Positions 49,257 through 60,814 are shown, numbered from the stretch's first letter. The stretch is DNA of 64,000 bases from SSF14 sp037045585 (GCA_037045585.1 JBAOIR010000009.1:62001-126000); one strand, 5' to 3'. Notes: generated by a model not told the origin, from the letters alone. Translations and numbers: made by a program.

Positions 49257-51658
49257 TAGGGGGCGGGGGTGTTCTGGTACGGCTGGAAGGTGCGGCAGGG
49301 CTGGCCCCGGAGCGAGGGGCATGCCGGCAGCGTCTTCTGGTAGCCGGTCACCCCGGGCACGACGGGGAGCACGATGCTCGACGGGTGCGCCGAGTCGTGA
49401 CCGATGTCGACGGTCGGCGTGGTGCTCTGGTCGACGATCCACGACCAACGCGGCTTGTCGCCGCCTGGTGTGTGGATGCTGATGCGGATCCGTGACCCCT
49501 TCCGGAGCACGTGTCCGACCGGAAGGATCTCGACGCGGGCCTCGGTCCACTCGCCGGGCACGAGCGGCGCCGAATCTGCCTCGGTACCGGTGTGGTCGGG
49601 GTCGAGATCGGTGGCCTTCGGGCCCTCCTTGCGGAGCGACGCTCGCAGGTAGCCCGACTGGAGGTAGGTCTCCTTGCCATCGGGACGCACCTCCGACAGG
49701 GTCAGGCCGAGGTCGGCGTCGGAGCCGCTCGACCGGATCCACAGGTCGGCGCTGCCGCCACCCAGCAGCACCGTGTCGGCCGCCAGTGGCGACGAGACGA
49801 ACACTGCGGCATCGCCGGCGGCGTCCTGGTCCCACTCGAACTCGGGGGCGACGTCGAACGCCTGGCCCTCCTTCTTGCCGGGGAGCGTGACCTTGTCGGC
49901 CAGCGAGAGGTCGGTCGTCCACCGTGATGCCGATGACGCCACGCTGGGCCTCGTGGCCCCGAGGCCGCCGTCGGGCTGGAGGAACCAGCGCTGTGCTTTG
50001 CGGCCGGCTGGCGGCCAGGCGGCAAACGTGGTCGATCCGGTGCTCTCGGGCGCACCGGGGTTGGTGGTCCGGGCACCCCGGTCCCAGAGGATGTTGACCT
50101 CCGGTTCGGCCTCGTACTGCGCCTTCAGGGTTGCGAAGTCACCGTCGAGCAATCGCTCCGGCGGGAAGGCGAGCTGGGCGCCGAACGTGTCGCCGACCAG
50201 TGCGGGCCCGAACTGCGTCAGGAAGCCGGGCAGCGGGGTCCGCTCGCCGGCGACGTAGAAGTCGAGGAACGCCTTCCATTCGACGAGCGTCTCGGGGCTC
50301 AGTCCGTCGGCGTGGGCGCCGTTGAATCCGTAGAATCGCTTCGCCGGCGAGCTGGTGAGCTTGTCCCACAGGTTCACGAAGCGGGGGCCGGTCTGCTCGT
50401 CCTGCCAGGCCCCGGTCATGAATACGGGGACGTTGATCTTGTCGGCGAACAGCGCCGGGTTGACCGGGTCGGCGATGTCGGCCTCGTAGTACTTGGCGCT
50501 CTGTGCCTTGGCGACGGCGTCGACGTTCTGGGCCCGCAGCTTCTGGTTGTCGGCGCAGGTGGTATCACCGCCGTCGACGACGGTCTGCTCCCAACCCTGT
50601 CCGTACGGCTTGGCCTCGTTCAGCACGGCCTCGGCCCACGACAGCGCGAACCCCTTGTTGTAGATGCCGCCGGGTGCGAGAACGCCACGGGCGGTGTCGT
50701 CGTAGACCGAGAGCGGGGTGATCGCCGCGAGATGAGGGGGTTGGGTCGACGCGACGAACAGCTGGCTGATGCCGGGGTAGCTGAGCCCGACCATGCCGAC
50801 CTTGCCGCCGCGCACCCAGGGCTGTGCGGCGACCGTCTCGATGACGTCGTACCCGTCGAGCAGCTGGAGGGGCTCGAAGAAGTCGTACGAACCGCCCGAG
50901 CAACCGGTGCCACGGATGTTGACGGCGACGACCGCGTACCCCATCGCTGCGGCGAGGAGCGACGACGGCTGGGCCGGCTTGTGACAGATGATCGTGATCG
51001 TGTCGCAGATCGTCGCGGTGTCGATGCCGAGCTTGCTCACCGCGTCCTTGAGGTCCTGGGTCGGGTCGCTCGGGTCGTAACCGGAGTACTCCACGACCGT
51101 CGCGAACGGTCCGTCGCCGGGCGGGAGGTACACGGCGGCGGAGAGTGTCGTGCCGTCGCGGGTGGTGATGTACTGGAATCCGCCCTCGAGTTGCTGTGAC
51201 GTGTAAAAGCTCTGCGGCGGCGTGGAGCCAGCGACGTCGACGACGTCCACCGGCGCCGAGGCCGCGTCGGACGCGGCGTCGACCACGGTGTAGCCGGTGG
51301 CTGCCGGGACCGTCCGGAAGACGAACGAACCCGCGTCATCGGTCGTGCCGGTCGCTGTGGTGGCACCGTCGGCGTCGACGAGCCGAAGCTCGGCGCCGGG
51401 CTCGGCGTCGGTGATCGAGACCTGGTTGACCGATCCGCGGGCGGCGAACGTCGCATCGCCAGCGGGTGACGGGTCGGGGGTGTCCGGCTGGTCGGCTGGG
51501 GCCGCGGTCGCGCTGGTCCGTTCCCAGTTACCGAGCTCGCGGCCGGCGAACGACCCTGGCTTGTCCGACGAGCACGCCGAGAGCGTGGAGACCGCCAGCA
51601 GGGCGATCGTGAACGACGACACCCCGGACCGACGCGACCGTACCAACCGAACCGACAT
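49256..51658 (-). CDS. CocE/NonD-family (S15) hydrolase lipoprotein
   Basis: 800 residues. A lipoprotein signal ends at SACSS. A carboxypeptidase-regulatory-like beta domain follows (about residues 70-150), then the alpha/beta-hydrolase core: YITTRDGTTLSAAVYLPPGD, VVAVNIRGTGCSGGSYDFFE, nucleophile GMVGLSYPGISQLF (Ser in GLSYPG), and the catalytic Asp (GAWQDEQTGPR) and His (FYGFNGAHADG). A jelly-roll C-terminal domain ends the protein. The S15/CocE family includes X-Pro dipeptidyl peptidases and acyl esterases; substrate unknown. Acts outside the membrane. Confidence 0.88.
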   Translation of the reverse strand: MSVRLVRSRRSGVSSFTIALLAVSTLSACSSDKPGSFAGRELGNWERTSATAAPADQPDTPDPSPAGDATFAARGSVNQVSITDAEPGAELRLVDADGATTATGTTDDAGSFVFRTVPAATGYTVVDAASDAASAPVDVVDVAGSTPPQSFYTSQQLEGGFQYITTRDGTTLSAAVYLPPGDGPFATVVEYSGYDPSDPTQDLKDAVSKLGIDTATICDTITIICHKPAQPSSLLAAAMGYAVVAVNIRGTGCSGGSYDFFEPLQLLDGYDVIETVAAQPWVRGGKVGMVGLSYPGISQLFVASTQPPHLAAITPLSVYDDTARGVLAPGGIYNKGFALSWAEAVLNEAKPYGQGWEQTVVDGGDTTCADNQKLRAQNVDAVAKAQSAKYYEADIADPVNPALFADKINVPVFMTGAWQDEQTGPRFVNLWDKLTSSPAKRFYGFNGAHADGLSPETLVEWKAFLDFYVAGERTPLPGFLTQFGPALVGDTFGAQLAFPPERLLDGDFATLKAQYEAEPEVNILWDRGARTTNPGAPESTGSTTFAAWPPAGRKAQRWFLQPDGGLGATRPSVASSASRWTTDLSLADKVTLPGKKEGQAFDVAPEFEWDQDAAGDAAVFVSSPLAADTVLLGGGSADLWIRSSGSDADLGLTLSEVRPDGKETYLQSGYLRASLRKEGPKATDLDPDHTGTEADSAPLVPGEWTEARVEILPVGHVLRKGSRIRISIHTPGGDKPRWSWIVDQSTTPTVDIGHDSAHPSSIVLPVVPGVTGYQKTLPACPSLRGQPCRTFQPYQNTPAP

Positions 51659-51766
51659 CTTCTTCCCCCTCGCCCGCCCGCCCCTCGGCGGCTCGACAAC
51701 GGCGAGATCCTAGGGCGAGGGCGCAGCGGCCAGGTTCGATCCTCGACGAACTGCAACAATTCGACG

Positions 51767-52726
51767 ATGCCTGCTGCGAATGACTCCGCTCCCGGTCCCG
51801 ATGACGACGGATTCGTCTACGACGAGTTCGCGTACTTCGACGAGAACTGCTCCGAGTACGGCATCGAACGGCCGACGGGTCTCGTCGTTGCCCGTCGCGG
51901 GTTCGTGCTCAACGACGGGCGCATCCTGAGTTCGCTGCGCTGGGGTACAGCACCCTGCGAGCTCGTGCTCCTCCACGGCGGCGCGCAGAACTCCCACACG
52001 TGGGACACCGTGCTGCTCGCGCTCGATCGGCAGGCCCTGGCGATCGACCTTCCCGGCCACGGTTACAGCGACCGTCGCCCCGACGGCTGGTACGACCCGC
52101 CCCACAACGCCGACGCTGTCATCGCCGCGCTCGACGAGGCCGTGGCGGAGGGTTCTCTCGCCGCACCGGTCGTCCTCGTGGGCATGTCGCTCGGTGGCCT
52201 CACGGCGACGGCGGTCGCGGCACGTCGCCCCGACCTGATCCGGTCGTTGGTCGTCGTCGACGTCACGCCGGGGGTCAACGCCGACAAGGCGAAGGCGATC
52301 CACGATTTCATCGCCGGGCCCCAGCACTTCCCGTCGTTCACGGAGATCTTCGACCGGACCGTCGAGTTCAACCCGACCCGGACCGCGGCGTCGCTGCGAC
52401 GAGGCATCCTCCACAACGCCCATCGTGTCGCCGACGGGCCCGACGCCGGCAGCTGGGAATGGAACTACGACCGTCGCTCCATGACCGAGTACGAGATGCC
52501 ACCGATGGTCGATCTGTGGGAGGACGTCGGCGCGGTGCGATGCCCGTACCTGCTCGTCCGGGGTGGGGTGTCGCCGGTGGTCGACGACGACGATGTGGCC
52601 GAGCTGTTGCGCCGGCAGCCCGCCGCGGCCGTCGTGGTGGTGCCCGACGCCGGTCATTCGGTTCAGGGAGACGACCCGTTGCGCCTGGCCGAGCTGATCG
52701 AAGGGGTGCTCAGCCCAGGGGGCTGA
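51767..52726 (+). CDS. Alpha/beta-fold hydrolase
   Basis: 319 residues. Oxyanion strand LVLLHGGAQNSHTWDTV, nucleophile elbow VLVGMSLGGLTATAVA (Ser in GMSLGG), catalytic His in VPDAGHSVQGDDP. The N-terminal 55 residues are acidic and lack a signal. Substrate not predictable. Its last 17 bp overlap the end of the converging molybdopterin oxidoreductase gene. Confidence 0.85.
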   Translation: MPAANDSAPGPDDDGFVYDEFAYFDENCSEYGIERPTGLVVARRGFVLNDGRILSSLRWGTAPCELVLLHGGAQNSHTWDTVLLALDRQALAIDLPGHGYSDRRPDGWYDPPHNADAVIAALDEAVAEGSLAAPVVLVGMSLGGLTATAVAARRPDLIRSLVVVDVTPGVNADKAKAIHDFIAGPQHFPSFTEIFDRTVEFNPTRTAASLRRGILHNAHRVADGPDAGSWEWNYDRRSMTEYEMPPMVDLWEDVGAVRCPYLLVRGGVSPVVDDDDVAELLRRQPAAAVVVVPDAGHSVQGDDPLRLAELIEGVLSPGG

Positions 52727-54917
52727 CCGTCACCGGAATCGCGTTCAGGCGGGCGTTGCCCGAGAGCGGGTCGATGACGTCGTCGGTGGTCAGGACGTTG
52801 CTGTTGACCCCGCCGGTCGTTGCAGCGACGGCGCCTCGTGTGCCGGCGACGCCGTGACCCCAACCGTGGGGGAGGCTGACGGTGCCCGGCGCGACCTCGT
52901 CGGTGATCTCCACGAGCACGGTGAGCTCGCCCGCCGCTGACGCCACGCGCGCCTGGCCACCGTCGATGACTCCGGCGCCGTCGGCGTCGAGCGGGTGCAG
53001 CTGCAGCGTGCATCGCTCCTTGCCCTTCACGAGCACGCCGATGTTGTGCATCCACGAGTTGTTCGACCGGAGGTGACGGCGCCCCACGAGCAGCAGTCCG
53101 TCGGGCGGAGTGGAGTCCAGGAGCGAGGCGAGGCGGGCAACGTCGGCGAGCAGCGGGGGAGCGGCGAGCTCGACGAGCCCCGAGGCGGTACGGACGACCT
53201 CGTCGAGCCGAGGTTCGAGCGGACCGAGATCGATGCCGTGGGGGTGCGACCGGAGCGCGTCGATGTCGAGATCGGCGTAGGGGCCGGTCTGCACCATCAG
53301 GTCGAGGATCGCCTCGATCGGCGGCAGGTCGGCGCGTTCGGCCGCAGCCGCCTCGGGATCGAGGCCGGCCTGCTGAGCGAGCCCGGCGACCATCATGGAG
53401 TGGACGATGGACGGGTCGGCCTCGGCGCCCATACCCGACGCGATGAGGATGAGCTTGGCAACGATGTCGTGCTCGTCCATGCCCGGCTCGGTCGGATGGT
53501 CGGCAGGGTGGAGTGGCGGGCTGTAGTTGACGACGTTGCGGACCGAGAGGCCGTAGAACGCCAGGTCGAAGTGCGGCTTGGCGAGCGGTGACGGGGAGGG
53601 GAGGATCACGTCGGCGTGTCGGGTCGTCTCGTTGACGTAGATGTCGACCGACACCATGAACTCGAGCGACGCCAGCGCTGCGTCGAGGCGCTCGGAGTCG
53701 GGGCACGAGCGAACCGGGTTGCCGCTCGACGTGATCAGTGCCCGCACCTTGCCGGGCCCATCGGTCTCGATTTCCTCGGCGAGCGCGGCGACGGGCATCT
53801 CGCCGCGCACTTCGGGGTGCCCGCCGACTCGCGACGTCCACCGGCCGGTGGAGAACCCGCGACCGCCGGGCCGCGGTTCGCCGGCGGCCCGTGGCTTCGC
53901 CGGTCGACCGTGCGCCGGGCGGGGAACATCGCGCCCACCGGGCCGGTCGAGGTTGCCGGTCACGGTGCTCAGCACATCGGCGAGCCAGGACGCCAGCGTT
54001 CCGAACTCGGTGGTGTGGGTGCCGATCCGTCCGTAGCAGACGGCCGTCGGGGCCTCGGCGAACTCCCGAGCGATTCGGCGGGTCGTCTCTGCCGGCACTC
54101 GCGTGTGGGTGGCCACCGCCTCGGCGGTGAACGGCTCGAGAGCGGTGAGCACTCGGTCGACGCCATCGATATCGTCGGCCGCCGCTCCCACGTCGACGAG
54201 ACCGGCAATCCGGATCTCGTTGATGAGCGCCGCCAGCCACAATGCGTCGGAGCCCGGACGGATGGCGATGTGCTCGTCGGCGGCGTCGGCGCTCTTGGTC
54301 CGGCGTGGATCGACGACGACGATACGGCCGCCGCGCTCGCGAATGGCGGCCATGCGCCCAGGGAAGTCGGGCGCGGTACACAGGCTGCCGTTGGACTCGA
54401 AGGGGTTCGCACCCAGCATGAGGAGGTAGTCGGTGCGGTCGAGATCGGGCACGGGAATCGCCCCGGCATTGCCGAACAGATAGCCCGACGAGACGTGCTT
54501 GGGCATCTGGTCGACCGTCGACGCCGAGTAGAGGTTCTTCGAACCGAACGCCTTCACGAGCTGGCCACCGAACAGCGTGCCGGCCAGCGTGTGGGCGTTG
54601 GGGTTGCCCAGGTACAGCGCAACTGCGTCACGGTCACCGTCGGCCCAGATGCGACCGAGGCCGTCGGCGACCGCGTCGAACGCCTCGGCCCACGAGGCCT
54701 CGACGAACTCCCCGTCGCGCTTGACGAGCGGAGTGCGCACGCGGTCGGGATCGCCGTGGAGCTGCTTGAGCGTGGATCCCTTCGGGCAGATGAACCCCTT
54801 CGAGAACACGTCGTCACGGTCACCGCGGATTCGGGTGATCGCACCGTCGTCGTCGGTTGTGATCTCGAGACCGCAGGTGGCCTCGCAGAGCGGGCAGGTC
54901 CTGAAATGAACTGGCAT
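52710..54917 (-). CDS. Molybdopterin-dependent oxidoreductase
   Basis: 735 residues of the MopB/DMSO-reductase superfamily. An N-terminal [4Fe-4S] motif (CPLCEATCGLEIT, later KGFICPKGS) and the bis-MGD domains: FESNGSLCTAPDFPGRM, GGRIVVVDPRRTKSADAADE, MPKHVSSGYLFGN, and the C-terminal dinucleotide-binding domain (LPHGWGHGVAGTRG). No Tat or Sec signal is visible, so it is probably cytoplasmic. No electron-transfer subunits are adjacent. The next gene upstream is an acyl-CoA dehydrogenase; a link to acyl-CoA chemistry is only suggested by order. Confidence 0.9.
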   Translation of the reverse strand: MPVHFRTCPLCEATCGLEITTDDDGAITRIRGDRDDVFSKGFICPKGSTLKQLHGDPDRVRTPLVKRDGEFVEASWAEAFDAVADGLGRIWADGDRDAVALYLGNPNAHTLAGTLFGGQLVKAFGSKNLYSASTVDQMPKHVSSGYLFGNAGAIPVPDLDRTDYLLMLGANPFESNGSLCTAPDFPGRMAAIRERGGRIVVVDPRRTKSADAADEHIAIRPGSDALWLAALINEIRIAGLVDVGAAADDIDGVDRVLTALEPFTAEAVATHTRVPAETTRRIAREFAEAPTAVCYGRIGTHTTEFGTLASWLADVLSTVTGNLDRPGGRDVPRPAHGRPAKPRAAGEPRPGGRGFSTGRWTSRVGGHPEVRGEMPVAALAEEIETDGPGKVRALITSSGNPVRSCPDSERLDAALASLEFMVSVDIYVNETTRHADVILPSPSPLAKPHFDLAFYGLSVRNVVNYSPPLHPADHPTEPGMDEHDIVAKLILIASGMGAEADPSIVHSMMVAGLAQQAGLDPEAAAAERADLPPIEAILDLMVQTGPYADLDIDALRSHPHGIDLGPLEPRLDEVVRTASGLVELAAPPLLADVARLASLLDSTPPDGLLLVGRRHLRSNNSWMHNIGVLVKGKERCTLQLHPLDADGAGVIDGGQARVASAAGELTVLVEITDEVAPGTVSLPHGWGHGVAGTRGAVAATTGGVNSNVLTTDDVIDPLSGNARLNAIPVTVSPLG

Positions 54918-54950
54918 GTGTCCCCCCGGACGATGTGGCGGCGGGCCCCG

Positions 54951-56063
54951 TCAGCGGGGCAGGCCGAGGATCCGTTCGCCGATGATGTTGCGCAGGATCT
55001 GCGTGGTCCCACCCATGATGGTGTATCCCGGCGCGTAACAGATGTTGCGCGTGGTCCGTCCCCAGATCATCGCATCCGGCCCGGCGATCGAGACGCAGAA
55101 GTCGGCGACGCGCTGCTCGAACTCGGTGCACCACGTCTTGGTCACGGCGGAGTATCCGGGCGGCGCCTGTCCGAGGACCTCGCGGAGCACGAGCGACCGG
55201 CCGATCCGGTAGCCGCCTTCGAGTCGGGCGTACTCCTGACGCAGCAACGGGTCGGACGCGAGGCGGCCCGTCGCATGTGCCGACGCGACGGCGTCGAGGT
55301 ACAGCCGGCGGTTCGAGACGAGCCGGTCGATGCCGCCGCGCTCATGCTCCATCTGCCGCATGATCTGCTTGAACGCGCCGTTGAGTGTGCCCACCTGCAG
55401 GTCGGCGGGCACGCGAACGTCGCTGAAGTGCACTTCGCAGAAGTGGCGATCGTCGCTCATGTCGTGGATGGTGCGGATCTCGACCCCGGTGTTGTGGAGG
55501 TCGACGATGAACTCCGAGAGGCCGGCGTGCGGTGCCGCGTCGGGGTCGGTGCGGGCGATGACGTAGCACCAGTCGGACTCGGCGGCGCCCGACGTCCAGA
55601 CCTTCTGGCCGTTGAGGACCCAATCGTCGCCGTCACGGTCGGCCCGGGTGCGGAGCGACGCGACGTCGCTCCCGGCGTCGGGCTCGCTCATGCCGACGCA
55701 CCACTTGGAGGTGCCGGCGATGATGTCGGGAAGGAACCGGTGTCGCTGCTCGTCGGTGCCGAACTGCAGGAGCGTCGGGCCGATCTGACGGTCAGCGAAC
55801 CATGCGGTGGCGATGGGGGCGCCCTCGGAGATGAGCGCCTCGACGACGGCGAACCGCTCGATCGCCGGTCGTCCGCCACCGCCCCACTCGGTGGGGAGGC
55901 ACATGCCGAGCCACCCGTGCGAGGCAAGGATCTGGGGGAAGTCGGCGTCGACCCCACGGAGCCACGAGTCCTCGGTGACGTCGAGGGTCGACGTGGTCTC
56001 ACGCGTGACCCGGCGGGCCTCGTCGGACAGTGCCTGCAGCTCCGGGGAGAACGAGAAGTCCAT
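54951..56063 (-). CDS. Acyl-CoA dehydrogenase
   Basis: 370 residues from ATG 56063. Blocks: FSFSPELQALSDEARRVTRE, GWLGMCLPTEWGGGGRPAIE, WCVGMSEPDAGSDVASLRTR, WVLNGQKVWTSGAAESDWCY, and the C-terminal APGYTIMGGTTQILRNIIGE with the GGT-Q pattern of the family. It is typical of FadE-type enzymes with broad chain specificity. The start lies 14 bp from the divergent quinone oxidoreductase start, so both share a short promoter region. Confidence 0.92.
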   Translation of the reverse strand: MDFSFSPELQALSDEARRVTRETTSTLDVTEDSWLRGVDADFPQILASHGWLGMCLPTEWGGGGRPAIERFAVVEALISEGAPIATAWFADRQIGPTLLQFGTDEQRHRFLPDIIAGTSKWCVGMSEPDAGSDVASLRTRADRDGDDWVLNGQKVWTSGAAESDWCYVIARTDPDAAPHAGLSEFIVDLHNTGVEIRTIHDMSDDRHFCEVHFSDVRVPADLQVGTLNGAFKQIMRQMEHERGGIDRLVSNRRLYLDAVASAHATGRLASDPLLRQEYARLEGGYRIGRSLVLREVLGQAPPGYSAVTKTWCTEFEQRVADFCVSIAGPDAMIWGRTTRNICYAPGYTIMGGTTQILRNIIGERILGLPR

Positions 56064-56076
56064 ATACGGTGAGGCT

Positions 56077-57077
56077 ATGCGCGCCGTGGTCCTCGACACC
56101 TATGGCGGAACCGAGGTCCTCGGTCTCCGCGACATTCCCAGCCCTGTTCTCGGTCCGGACGAGGTCCTCGTCGACGTGGTCGCCACGGCGCTCAACCGCG
56201 CCGATCTGCTGCAGCGCCAGGGCCTGTACCCCGGCCCGTCGGTGCTCGATGGCGACGGCAACGCCTACGAGGTGCCGGGGATGGAGTTCTCGGGCACCGT
56301 GGCCGCCGTTGGTGCCCGGGTTGCGGGTGCGAAGGTCGGCGACCCGGTCATGGGCATCGTCGGGGGCGGGTCCTACGCCGAGCAACTGGTCACGCACGAA
56401 CGCCTGCTGATGCCGGTTCCCGCCAGCGTCTCGCTCGCCGACGCCGCCGCCATCCCCGAGGTGTTCGTCACCGCGTTCGACGCCCTCGTGGCGCAGGGCG
56501 GTCTGACCACGGGCCGCACTGCCCTGGTGCACGCGGGCGCGTCGGGTGTCGGCACGGCGGCGATCCAGATCGCCAAGGCGATCGGCGCCCGGATCGTCGT
56601 GACGACGTCGACGGGCAAGGTCGAGCGTTGCCGCGGAGCTCGGTGCCGACGTCGTGGTCGACTACACGACCGACGACTTCGTTGCGGCGTGCAAGGAGAC
56701 GACAGGCGGGCGGGGCGTCGACGTGGTGTTGGACGTGATCGGCGGCGAGTACCTCGCCAGGAACCTGAGCAGCGTCGGTACCGGCGGGCGAATCATCCAG
56801 GTCGGCGTGATGGGCGGGGGACCGGCCGAGGTCAACCTCGGGGTGGTGCCTCATGAAGAAGGCGCAGATCATCGGGACGACCCTGCGTTCCCGGCCCGTC
56901 GAGGAGAAGATCGCCATCTGCCGGCGCTTCGTGACCGAGGTGCTGCCGTGGTTCGACCTGGGAGCTCTCAGCCCCGTCATCGACCGTCGCTATCCGCTCG
57001 CCGACATCGCCGCGGCGCACGAGTACCTCGCGGAGAACACGAGCGTGGGCAAGGTGCTGATCGACGTCATGAGGTGA
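56077..57077 (+). CDS. Zinc-type alcohol dehydrogenase / quinone oxidoreductase (two frameshifts)
   Basis: An MDR-superfamily NADPH-dependent reductase. From ATG 56077: RAVVLDTYGGTEVLGLRDIP, ALNRADLLQRQGLYP, VPGMEFSGTVAAVG, ALVHAGASGVGTAAIQIAKA. After an extra base near 56630 the sequence resumes at AELGADVVVDYTTDD and GRIIQVGVMGGGPAEVNLG; after a second near 56850 it ends VLMKKAQIIGTTLRSRP to GKVLIDVMR at 57077. Both shifts look like one added C in a short C run. No zinc ligands of the catalytic kind are seen, so the quinone-reductase branch (PIG3-like) is more likely. Confidence 0.82.
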
Positions 57078-57100
57078 CCGTCCCCATCTAGGGTCGCGCC

Positions 57101-58370
57101 ATGAATCATCTTCGGCGCCGCTGGTCAGCCGTGTTGGTCCTGCTCGTGGCCTCGTCGGTCGCGGCGTGCACCGACGAGAACGTGACGGTCTCCGCCGACG
57201 AACCCCCCATGGCGGAAATCCCACCCAATCGGTGGGTCGATCTCCCTCGGTCGCCGGTCGGCGACTGGGACAGCTTCAACTGGGTGTTCCTGGCCGACCG
57301 GTCGGGCTTCGTCCATGCGGGCGCGGCGACAACAGACCCCGACGGCACGGTGACGAGCACGCCTGCGGCAGCGTTCTTCTCGTTCGAGGAGCGGCGCTTC
57401 ATCCGCCTCCCGGATCTGCCGGTCACGTCCGGTGTCGGTCGTGCCGGAGGTGCGCGTGTGGGCGACACGATGGTGATCGTCGGCCAGGACTGCCCGCCGA
57501 GTCCCGGCTTCTCGGGTGTCGGCGTCGAGTTCTGCGATGCCGGTGGCCAGGGTGCCAAGGTCGTGCTGACGCTGCGGCAGGGTGCACCGAATTGGGGCGA
57601 GTACACCGTGCCCGACTGGATGGAGGAGTTCCGACAGGGCACACCCGACGTGCTCGGAGTGCTCGACGGCAAGGTCATCGTCGCGTCCGGGCACCTGCCG
57701 GCTCACCTCGGAGCGTTCGACCCGGAGACGGGGGAGTGGACCCGCCTGCCCGATCTTCCGAAACTGGCCTCCGAGGACGCACCCGACCTCGACCCGGCCG
57801 TCGCGTCGTTCGGGGCGACCACCGCTCAGCCGTGCCTCATCGGCGATGACCTCGTGGCCGTAATGCTCGGCGAGGCGCCGTCGGCGATGTCGTTTCCCGA
57901 GGGTCAGCCGGTGCCCGACCGGCCCGCGTGGTGGTACCGGCTCGACGGCGACGCCTTCGTCGAGATTCCGGCCCCGATCACCGGTCGCATCGCCACCGCG
58001 TCCTGCATGCACGCCGGGCTGCTCGTCGGTCGCGCCATCGACTCCGGGGTGCCGGGCCACACCGATCTCTCCTGGGTCGACCCCGTCGCCGGCACAGCGG
58101 CGCTGCTCGACGACGACGCCGAGCGTGGCACGCTGTACGCCCCCATCACGGCGTTCGCCGACGCTGCGCTGATGCAGCCGCCGGTCGAGGTGAACCCTGG
58201 CGGCACCCCGCCTGGCACGTACCGGGTCGCCACAGCCGGCGGCATGGTCGACACCGACCTCGAGGTGTTGGACAGCTACGTCCCGATCACCGTGGTCGGG
58301 AGCTACGCAATCTGGCAGAACGACCTGAACGGCGTACAGCGCACGAGCGGCGCGCCGAGGATCGCGAAGC

Positions 58371-58384
<14 letters not shown>
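57101..58384 (+). CDS. Secreted lipoprotein, kelch/beta-propeller-like
   Basis: 427 residues. The signal peptide (NHLRRRWSAVLVLLVASSVAAC) ends at a lipobox cysteine. The mature part has repeated beta units with FFSFEERRFIRLPDLPV and AFDPETGEWTRLPDLPKL, the pattern of kelch-type propellers. No catalytic motif is recognised. It starts 23 bp after the oxidoreductase gene and its last 14 bp overlap the end of gltA. Confidence 0.6.
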
Positions 58385-59648
<1,264 letters not shown>

Positions 59649-59783
59649 CTTACGTCGCCCCACCTCCGCCAGGGGCCACCGCAGGAACAGTGTTCATACG
59701 CCCGCAACGCGGGTGTAACAGCACCGGCGGAGCCGGTTCCGTGAGGGGGCGGGGGGGGACAGCACCGGCGGGCCGGCGTGGCG

Positions 59784-60698
59784 CTAGCCGACGACGGGAT
59801 GGATACCCCGTTGCAGCGTCGCCTCGGTCACCACCACGTGGTGGATGGTGTCGGCGACGGCGCGCTCGGCGGCCGACGGGAGCCCGCGCCGGCGGCGCGA
59901 CAGGCCGACGGATCGTCGGCCGATTCCCTCGATCGGAATGCGTCGCCACTGCCCCTCGAGCCAGCCGGGCGCGGCACTGGCGGGCAGCACGGCGGCGCCG
60001 AACCCCGAGAATGCGAGCGACGCCAGGAGCCGCATGCCGTCGACCTCGGCCTGGGCCCGCAGCGTGACGCCGGCAGCGGCAGCGTCGTCGTCGAGCTCGG
60101 TGCGGAAGCTGGTGCCTTCGGCTTCGAGGAGCAGCTCGTGCTCGCTGAGGTCGGCCATCGTGACCGACTCGCGGTCGTACAACGGATGGCCGGCGGGGGC
60201 GACCAGGAGGCGGTCCTCGTCGAACAACGGGGTCGTGCGGAGTTCGGGTGCGTCGAGCGGAGTGTTCACCACCGCCATGTCGAGCTGGCCGCCGATGAGC
60301 TGGAGGGCCAGCGAGCTCGTGGTCGCATCGAGGAGTACGACGTGCACCTCGGGATACTTCGTCTTGAGTGAGTTGAGGAGGGGAGGGACGAGCCAGCGCG
60401 CCGTCGTACCGATGACGCCGGCGCGGACGGTGCCGGACACGACGTCGCGGATCGCCGCAATGTCCGACGCCAGCGCCGCGAACTCGTGGTCGATCCGGCG
60501 GGCGCGCTCGACGACGACTCGACCCTCCTCGGTGAGCTCGGTGGTCGCTCGGTCCACGAGGATCACCCCGAGCTCGTTCTCGAGACGGGAGACGTGGGTG
60601 CTGATGTTCGACTGCACGGTGTGCAGCGACTTCGCCGCTGCCGAGAAGCTGCGGTGCTCGCCGACGGCGACGAGTGCTCGGAGTTGTCGTTGGTCCAT
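59784..60698 (-). CDS. LysR-family transcriptional regulator
   Basis: 304 residues. N-terminal winged helix (ALVAVGEHRSFSAAAKSLHT, QSNISTHVSRLENELGVILV) and a periplasmic-binding-like effector domain (VRAGVIGTTARWLVPPLLNS, DMAVVNTPLDAPELRT). LysR proteins usually regulate a divergent gene and themselves; here the divergent side holds the 6C-like RNA and the HAD-PlsC gene. A nested palindrome at 60737-60760, 38 bp upstream of the start, is a candidate binding site. Effector unknown. Confidence 0.9.
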   Translation of the reverse strand: MDQRQLRALVAVGEHRSFSAAAKSLHTVQSNISTHVSRLENELGVILVDRATTELTEEGRVVVERARRIDHEFAALASDIAAIRDVVSGTVRAGVIGTTARWLVPPLLNSLKTKYPEVHVVLLDATTSSLALQLIGGQLDMAVVNTPLDAPELRTTPLFDEDRLLVAPAGHPLYDRESVTMADLSEHELLLEAEGTSFRTELDDDAAAAGVTLRAQAEVDGMRLLASLAFSGFGAAVLPASAAPGWLEGQWRRIPIEGIGRRSVGLSRRRRGLPSAAERAVADTIHHVVVTEATLQRGIHPVVG

Positions 60699-60736
60699 GT
60701 TGAGGCGTGCACCTTCAGTCGTACGGGGTCGGAGCG

Positions 60737-60760
60737 AAGATCATCTCTGAGAGAGATCTT
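60737..60760. promoter_or_regulatory. Candidate LysR-type operator
   Basis: Arms AAGATC and GATCTT flank an inner TCTCT-g-AGAGA palindrome, directly upstream of the LysR gene. Position and symmetry fit autoregulation. Confidence 0.5.
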
Positions 60761-60802
60761 AGCTATCGGCTGCAACTACTGGAAAGATTGCTTGCAAGTG
60801 TT

Positions 60803-60808
60803 TATAGT
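60803..60808 (+). promoter_or_regulatory. Candidate -10 box of the 6C-like RNA
   Basis: TATAGT lies 17 bp after a weak TGGAAA. Transcription would start near 60815, about 130 nt before the terminator of the small RNA. Confidence 0.45.
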
Positions 60809-60814
60809 GATGCC

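Noticed and set aside
53616..56072. An 818-codon open frame antisense to the molybdopterin and acyl-CoA dehydrogenase genes
   Set aside because: It crosses two real genes and their gap with no recognisable domain, and is a shadow.
59690..59780. Riboswitch between gltA and the LysR gene
   Set aside because: Only GC-rich short hairpins (CGCCCGCaacGCGGGTG) and G runs; no known riboswitch core. It may help end LysR-side transcription.
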